From positions 18,027 through 82,026 of the forward strand of contig NZ_MTKN01000039.1 in NCBI RefSeq assembly GCF_001975825.1: 64,000 nt of DNA, given 5' to 3'. The stretch's first letter is position 1; every line of letters begins with the position of its first letter. Positions 59,077 through 64,000 of the stretch are shown piece after piece. The notes under the pieces are model-generated. The model did no database searches. It was not told where the DNA came from and saw nothing but the letters and a program-made list of their open reading frames with translations. The stretch is from [Flexibacter] sp. ATCC 35208 (lineage in GTDB: Bacteria > Bacteroidota > Bacteroidia > Chitinophagales > Chitinophagaceae). Position numbers and translations under genes: made by a program.

Positions 59077-61545
59077 TTAAGCTACTGCTTTCTTCTTCCT
59101 AAACTCCATCACCACCGCACCAATCAACAACAACAGCACTATCAGAGAACTAAAGAAACCAATTTGATCCCCTAAATAGTAACTCTTTGGATGGAACTTA
59201 AACACAATCTCATGCTTTCCTGCCGGTACTGACAAACCTCTCAGCGCATAATCCACTCTCACATACTCCGTCTCCACACCATCAATATACGCTTTCCAAC
59301 CCTCTTTATAATACACCTCACTAAACACCGCAAATTGTGGCGTAGCCGCATTGGATGTATAACTGATCTGATCCACATCATTCTTCACCAAAGCAATTGT
59401 CGCAGCAGAATCGTACACTGGTTGTGCTTTCACCGCAGCTTTAAAACGCTGATCGATCACCACAGAATCCTTTGTATTCAGATTGTCCAGCGCCTTCATT
59501 TCCGCATCTGCATTCGGTACCCACACGATATCTTTTACAAACCATGCATTCCCCAACGCCTGCGGATTCCGCTGCACCACCTGCTGTCCCTGCTGACCCG
59601 GAGCAACGATATACTTTGCATTCAGCATATTCAGCACATTGATATTATTCCTGCTGATCTGATTTTCAATCAGATCCTGGTACAATATCAGCTTTGCCGC
59701 ATGATATCCACCCACTGAATTATGAAAATAAGAAGTCATCGCATCGCTAAACGGATCACCTTTCGTTACATTAAACACCCTGAAATAAGGATCTTTATCT
59801 TCCGCAATCTGCTGATCAGCCGGTGAAGGACTGAAGTTACCCTGGTATTTGGATTCCTCTACATAATTATCGGAATTCAGGTAACGGGTATCTACCTGCA
59901 GTAAATCAAACAATACCAGTACGATCAGACCACCAGCCAGCCACTGCATCTTGATCTTGTCTTTCAGATAATACCAGATCAGTCCAAATGCCAGCGCAAA
60001 CAAAATGATCGCTCTGAACACATCACTTCTATAAAGGGATGCTCTGTCCGCATGCAATGCACGCATCAGCTGACCCGCTATATCATCACTACCACCCGCC
60101 ATCTGCTTGAACTGCTGCGCCATCATCTGATCTGAATTATTAGACCAGCCCAGGGTAACAGACAGTAATAACAGTACGCCTAAGATCACACCCATCACGA
60201 TGCCTGAACGCTTCAGGTTAGCTACCAGGTCTGCTTTCTTCAAAGTAGGATCCAGCAAAGCCTGCAGGCCCAGCACTGCCAGTATGACCAGTGTCAGCTG
60301 TGGGATGATCAGCACCATGCTTGGCGCTCTGAATTTATTGTAGAACGGCAGGTAGTCAAACAGTGCATAGTTAAAGAACGCCATATTACTACCATAGCTC
60401 ATGAGCACTGCCAGTATAGAAATCGCGAGGATCCACCATTTATGCCATGACTTGATCAGTCTGAAACTAAAGATCGCGAGGAAGCAGATCACAATACCCA
60501 AATACACCGGACCGGAAGTACCCGGTTGTTCACCCCAGTACAGTGGCCATGCTTTGATCATCTGATTGGCCTGTTGGTCAGGTACCCCCAGCGATTTTAG
60601 TGTCTTATAGGTCTCGGAACTTTCAGTCAGTTCACCCTGTGAGCTACCACCATACAGGTTTGGTACTACGAACGTAAACGTCTCGAAAATACCATAGCTC
60701 CAGCGGAACGCATATTCCTTATCCAGGCCACTGCCTTTGGTATCGGCAGCTTTCTGTGTGAGTTCTGATTTACCACCCCGAATGGTCTCTTTGGAATATT
60801 CGTAGGTCGTCCACATAGACATGGTATTCACCGCCATACTCAAACCGGTGGCGGCTATTACCAGCACCCCTGTAATAATGAGGTGTTTATAATCCTTTGC
60901 ACGAATGGTATATATGGCAAATACAACCCCCAGTACGGCCAGCAGCAACAGGAAGTAGTAAGTTACCTGCATGTGGTTCGAAGCAATGAGGAGGGACATG
61001 AACAGTGCGGTGACCGCCACCCCTTTGATGTATTTCTTTTGCGTGAGCATGATAATACCCGCCAGCACAGCAGGCAGGTAACCGATGGCCATCATCTTGG
61101 TGTCGTGACCCGCACCTATGATAATGGGGTCATAACTGGAATAGGCATAGGCGACAGCGCCGAGAAGGCCGATCCAGGAGCGTACACCCAGTACCATACA
61201 AAGTAGGTAGAAGGAGAGGCCCGCTAAAAAGAAGAAGTTGATCGGCTTAGGCATCCAGAGCGTGAATACTTTTCCGAGGTCGGAAATGTTGAAGGGCTCG
61301 CGGCTTTCCAATACGATCTGGTAGGAAGGCATCCCGCCGAACATACTGTTGGTCCAGAGAGGGGCTTCGCCATGGGCAGCTTTGTAATCAAGCGATTGTT
61401 TGGCCATGGCCTGCCATTGGATATTATCGCCCTGTGTCAGGACCTGTCCGTCCAGCACTGGTTTACAATAGATGATTGCCAGCAACAGGAGTATCCCGAT
61501 TGCGATGATATGTGGCAGAAATTTCTTGAACCAATCAGGTTTCAT
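59077..61545 (-). CDS. YfhO-family polytopic membrane protein
   Basis: The 822-residue protein has an N-terminal membrane bundle of about a dozen helices (PHIIAIGILLLLAIIYCKPV at the start), then a soluble periplasmic part at about 560-790, and a final helix (FFSSLIVLLLLIGAVVMEFR) with a basic tail. LTQGDNIQWQAMAKQSLDY and LWTNSMFGGMPSYQ are characteristic of Bacteroidota YfhO relatives, a GT-C-like fold. In Gram-positives YfhO glycosylates teichoic acid lipids; here a surface-glycan sugar transfer is likely. It stands between a glycosyltransferase operon and another glycosyltransferase gene, which supports that. Confidence 0.82.
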   Translation of the reverse strand: MKPDWFKKFLPHIIAIGILLLLAIIYCKPVLDGQVLTQGDNIQWQAMAKQSLDYKAAHGEAPLWTNSMFGGMPSYQIVLESREPFNISDLGKVFTLWMPKPINFFFLAGLSFYLLCMVLGVRSWIGLLGAVAYAYSSYDPIIIGAGHDTKMMAIGYLPAVLAGIIMLTQKKYIKGVAVTALFMSLLIASNHMQVTYYFLLLLAVLGVVFAIYTIRAKDYKHLIITGVLVIAATGLSMAVNTMSMWTTYEYSKETIRGGKSELTQKAADTKGSGLDKEYAFRWSYGIFETFTFVVPNLYGGSSQGELTESSETYKTLKSLGVPDQQANQMIKAWPLYWGEQPGTSGPVYLGIVICFLAIFSFRLIKSWHKWWILAISILAVLMSYGSNMAFFNYALFDYLPFYNKFRAPSMVLIIPQLTLVILAVLGLQALLDPTLKKADLVANLKRSGIVMGVILGVLLLLSVTLGWSNNSDQMMAQQFKQMAGGSDDIAGQLMRALHADRASLYRSDVFRAIILFALAFGLIWYYLKDKIKMQWLAGGLIVLVLFDLLQVDTRYLNSDNYVEESKYQGNFSPSPADQQIAEDKDPYFRVFNVTKGDPFSDAMTSYFHNSVGGYHAAKLILYQDLIENQISRNNINVLNMLNAKYIVAPGQQGQQVVQRNPQALGNAWFVKDIVWVPNADAEMKALDNLNTKDSVVIDQRFKAAVKAQPVYDSAATIALVKNDVDQISYTSNAATPQFAVFSEVYYKEGWKAYIDGVETEYVRVDYALRGLSVPAGKHEIVFKFHPKSYYLGDQIGFFSSLIVLLLLIGAVVMEFRKKKAVA

Positions 61546-61750
61546 ATAGTTATGTACTTGTTTATGAGTGCGTAAAGGTAATATATTATGGAATATATAA
61601 TAAGTTGGTGATGGTGGGTGGTAAATGGCGGATATTAATCCATGGGTGTACCATTGGGTCTATTCAGTCCATCCGGGAAACTGAATTCATTGCTGGTGAT
61701 GGATGCCATTAACTGAACAATTCCTGCCCATGCAATCCCTTATTCCTTTA

Positions 61751-62683
61751 TTAATGCGCCTCCGGCAAATGTACCGGTTCCCAGAACCCTTTCAATACAT
61801 CAATCCTGAACTGAATCACCGGCCATGACTTAGCCGGCTTTCCCTGCAATAAATAATATCCCCCAATCACTACCGAAGCACCTAGCTTAAATAAGTACTC
61901 TATCCCTTTCTTAAAAGTCGCCCCGCTACCTTTCTCCTTCATCCTCACCTTTTCCCCACGGCCAATCCCGGAAGCTACCCTGTACATATACTCAGAAGTT
62001 AACTTCTTCACTTCCACCACATGATGCACAATTACCGTCGGATCGTACCAGATCACCCCACCTCTCTCAATCAGTTTATAAAAGAACTCCTTTCCTTCAC
62101 CACCAATCCTCAAAGTCCCTTTGACTCCCGGCAAACTGGTATTAAACCCTTTCACCGCAAAGAAATCCTCCCTTTTCACAATCATATTAGATTCCAATGG
62201 ATAGCGCCCGTTGTCAAACGGCTTCGTCTCCGGACTATAATCAAAATTCCCCACCAGGGAAGATACATAATGCGACATCCACTTTGGCTCAGCAGGGATA
62301 TATCTTGGAATAATACGTCCGCCGAGACCGGTGGCATCCGGATGTGTATCAAAGAAAGTAATGATATTCTGCAAATACCCCGGCATGGCCACAGCATCGT
62401 CATCCATACAGCAGATCAATTTGCCGGTAGACAATTCCGCCCCTGTATTACGGGCATAGGAAGCACCCTGACGTTTTTCCAGGTGGTAGGAGAGCTGCAT
62501 ATCCGGGTGGGTAGCGATGTATTCCCTTACTTTTTCGGCAGTATTATCCTGGCTATTATTGTCCACCACAATCACCTCATACAGTTTCTTGTCAAGGTCC
62601 TGCTGGTATAGGCTATCGATGGCCTGTATAATATAGGCCTCCCTGTTATAAGAGCATATGACTATGGAAATTGCAATTTGCAT
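61751..62683 (-). CDS. GT2-family glycosyltransferase
   Basis: The 310-residue GT-A enzyme begins MQIAISIVICSYNREAYIIQ and has EVIVVDNNSQDNTAEKVREY and the metal-binding DDD at 94-96 in ICCMDDDAVAMPGYL. Later PGVKGTLRIGGEGKEFFYKL contains the acceptor-site acid (GEGKEF). One possible membrane-interacting segment (FKLGASVVIGGYYLLQGKPA) lies near the C-terminus. It is in the same strand and neighbourhood as the YfhO-like gene, separated by 205 bases. Donor and acceptor are unknown. Confidence 0.88.
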   Translation of the reverse strand: MQIAISIVICSYNREAYIIQAIDSLYQQDLDKKLYEVIVVDNNSQDNTAEKVREYIATHPDMQLSYHLEKRQGASYARNTGAELSTGKLICCMDDDAVAMPGYLQNIITFFDTHPDATGLGGRIIPRYIPAEPKWMSHYVSSLVGNFDYSPETKPFDNGRYPLESNMIVKREDFFAVKGFNTSLPGVKGTLRIGGEGKEFFYKLIERGGVIWYDPTVIVHHVVEVKKLTSEYMYRVASGIGRGEKVRMKEKGSGATFKKGIEYLFKLGASVVIGGYYLLQGKPAKSWPVIQFRIDVLKGFWEPVHLPEAH

Positions 62684-62789
62684 GGGCAGTTGTGTTTTTT
62701 CGAATTCTGATCAGCACAGAATAAACCATGCCAATCACAAATTTTTTTTGAAGAAAGCAAAATAACTGTAATTTATCCGAAATTTCAAC

Positions 62790-63071
62790 ATGGACAGGTT
62801 ACGATTCTTTTTAAAACTGGCTTTTATCTGCAACCTGTTTTTCGTGCTTGCTGAGGTATCCCGATACATTGATATAAAGGATAATTTTGGCGAATTATTG
62901 AAATTCGTGCTGCCGATGGGGATGTTTGTGGCGTTTCCGCTGAATCTGATCACTTTGATCATCGCGGTTATTATGCTAATCAGACATAAGCTGAGCGTGG
63001 CGCAGCTGCCACCATTCGTATTTATTATAAATCTTCTTATCTTACTTCTTCAATTCTACTTCCTTTTCTGA
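62790..63071 (+). CDS. Small three-helix membrane protein
   Basis: The 93-residue hydrophobic protein has three likely helices: FLKLAFICNLFFVLAEVSRY, FVLPMGMFVAFPLNLITLII running into AVIMLIRH, and FVFIINLLILLLQFYFLF at the C-terminus. I do not recognise a family. Its stop codon overlaps the start of the next gene by one base (TGATG), so the two are translationally coupled. This suggests that it assists the queuosine-precursor transporter or simply shares its expression. Confidence 0.72.
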   Translation: MDRLRFFLKLAFICNLFFVLAEVSRYIDIKDNFGELLKFVLPMGMFVAFPLNLITLIIAVIMLIRHKLSVAQLPPFVFIINLLILLLQFYFLF

Positions 63072-63853
63072 TGATAAACAATTTACTGAAAGATAAGCCG
63101 ACGAAACTATTCCTGATCTTCTGTAGTTTCTTCGTGGCGAATGCATTGATTGCTGAGTGTATAGGTGGTAAGATCTTCTCTCTTGAAAGGCTTTTAGGCC
63201 TGCCTGTACATACTTTCACCATTTTCGGGTATCCTGGGTTGTCATTCAATCTTACCTGTGGGGTGTTGTTATGGCCATTGGAGTTTGTGCTGACGGATGT
63301 GGTGAATGAGTATTTCGGGCCGAAGGCTGTAAGAAGGATCTCTTATATTGCTGTGGGGTTAATTTCTTATGCTTTCCTGATGTTTTATATCGCGATCAAG
63401 GTACCGGCGGCTGATTGGTGGCTGGGATCCAGCGTACAGGACGGGGTACCGAATATGCAGGATGCATTTGGAAGTATATTCGGTCAGGGCATGTGGATTA
63501 TCTTTGCGAGTATCATGGCGTTTTTGGTGAGTCAGATTGTGGATGTGACGGTGTTTCATCGTATTAAGAGAGCGACAGGAGAGAAACATGTGTGGCTGAG
63601 GGCTACCGGATCTACTATTATTAGTCAGCTGGTGGATAGTTTTATCGTATTATTTATAGCATTCAAAATAGGGAAGGACTGGAGTTGGCAGCAGGTGTTG
63701 GCGATTTGTGTGGTGAACTATAGTTATAAGTTTATTATGGCGATTGCGCTAACCCCGTTAATTTACTTTTTAGAAGGACGGGTGGAGAAATATTTGGGTA
63801 AGGAGACGACGACCAGGATGAAGGCCGCTGCTATGGGGAAGGAAGAGGCATAA
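63071..63853 (+). CDS. Queuosine precursor transporter, YhhQ/VUT family
   Basis: The 260-residue inner-membrane protein has the YhhQ pattern: FCSFFVANALIAECIGGKIF in the first helix, then GVLLWPLEFVLTDVVNEYFG (the conserved DxxNExxG motif region) and SIMAFLVSQIVDVTVFHRIK. RATGSTIISQLVDSFIVLFI follows, and the C-terminus is basic. Family members import queuosine precursors (preQ0, preQ1 or queuine) for tRNA modification; the E. coli protein works on preQ0/preQ1. It is translationally coupled to the 93-residue membrane protein. No queuosine biosynthesis gene is in the window. Confidence 0.9.
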   Translation: MINNLLKDKPTKLFLIFCSFFVANALIAECIGGKIFSLERLLGLPVHTFTIFGYPGLSFNLTCGVLLWPLEFVLTDVVNEYFGPKAVRRISYIAVGLISYAFLMFYIAIKVPAADWWLGSSVQDGVPNMQDAFGSIFGQGMWIIFASIMAFLVSQIVDVTVFHRIKRATGEKHVWLRATGSTIISQLVDSFIVLFIAFKIGKDWSWQQVLAICVVNYSYKFIMAIALTPLIYFLEGRVEKYLGKETTTRMKAAAMGKEEA

Positions 63854-63963
63854 GGAAAGAGGATTGAGGGAAGGTTGGAAGGAAACGGGAATAAGGGGAA
63901 GAGGTAAAAGGGAAGAGGATTAAGGAAATGTGTTAGGGAAACGGGAATAAAGTGTAAAAATCA
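63852..63963 (+). repeat. Two imperfect 56-bp purine-rich direct repeats
   Basis: Matching blocks AAGGAAAGAGGATT / AAGGGAAGAGGATT at 63852 and 63908, and ACGGGAATAA at 63885 and 63941, are both exactly 56 bases apart. The plus strand is almost all purine over about 100 bases immediately downstream of the transporter gene. The end of each unit has diverged. Confidence 0.7.
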
Positions 63964-64000
63964 CAGTTTAATCGGACAGATATTATAGAAGTTGTTTATA

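Overview
The window looks like chromosome of a Bacteroidota bacterium close to Chitinophaga (family Chitinophagaceae). The evidence is a FecR/TonB receptor system with an STN domain, a protease with a type IX secretion C-terminus, lipoproteins with a charged C-K-K-D-D-D type start, futalosine-pathway (MqnE) and bacillithiol (BshC) genes, TAnnTTTG-type -7 promoter elements and mostly weak ribosome binding sites. No rRNA, tRNA, CRISPR array, insertion sequence or prophage was seen. Most genes are ordinary chromosomal genes, and all assignments are by reading motifs, without database searches.

Layout. 1-5.6 kb: isopentenyl-diphosphate isomerase beside a class I terpene cyclase, a membrane protein, then a vSGLT-like sodium symporter and myo-inositol oxygenase, probably an inositol or sugar uptake and oxidation pair. 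5.8-7.2 kb: an OmpH-like chaperone and a lipoprotein. 7.3-16.1 kb: the most distinctive locus. An ECF sigma factor is divergent from a tightly packed five-gene operon encoding FecR anti-sigma factor, STN-TonB-dependent receptor, DUF4876-like lipoprotein, DUF6850-like outer-membrane barrel and di-heme cytochrome c peroxidase. It reads as a cell-surface signalling circuit that switches on its own uptake machinery plus a periplasmic peroxidase; the substrate is unknown. 16.2-23 kb: a fused FAD/Fe-S D-2-hydroxyacid dehydrogenase, an orphan FtsX-type permease, a small ORF with a duplicated start region and a DUF72 protein. 23.2-26 kb: glgA and glgC (glycogen). 26.4-31.9 kb: a complete RND efflux set. 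32.1-36.2 kb: bshC and an FUSC-family membrane protein. 36.7-42.2 kb: smc, a DUF4259 protein and a CNT nucleoside transporter. 42.4-48.4 kb: a propeller/HEAT/cytochrome c lipoprotein carrying an in-frame 54-bp minisatellite, mqnE and a type IX-secreted M43 metalloprotease. 48.7-53.7 kb: thioredoxin, dnaE and an NlpC/P60 lipoprotein. 53.8-62.7 kb: a surface-glycan neighbourhood with four GT-A glycosyltransferases, a flippase and a YfhO-type membrane protein. 62.8-63.9 kb: a small membrane protein coupled to a YhhQ-type queuosine-precursor transporter.

A second theme is intergenic. Gene ends carry unusually long, nearly perfect hairpins (up to 24 bp), many with GAA-type loops, and at several convergent junctions they come in back-to-back pairs. 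Around bshC these pairs form a composite element with a degenerate GGTAC-containing repeat array.
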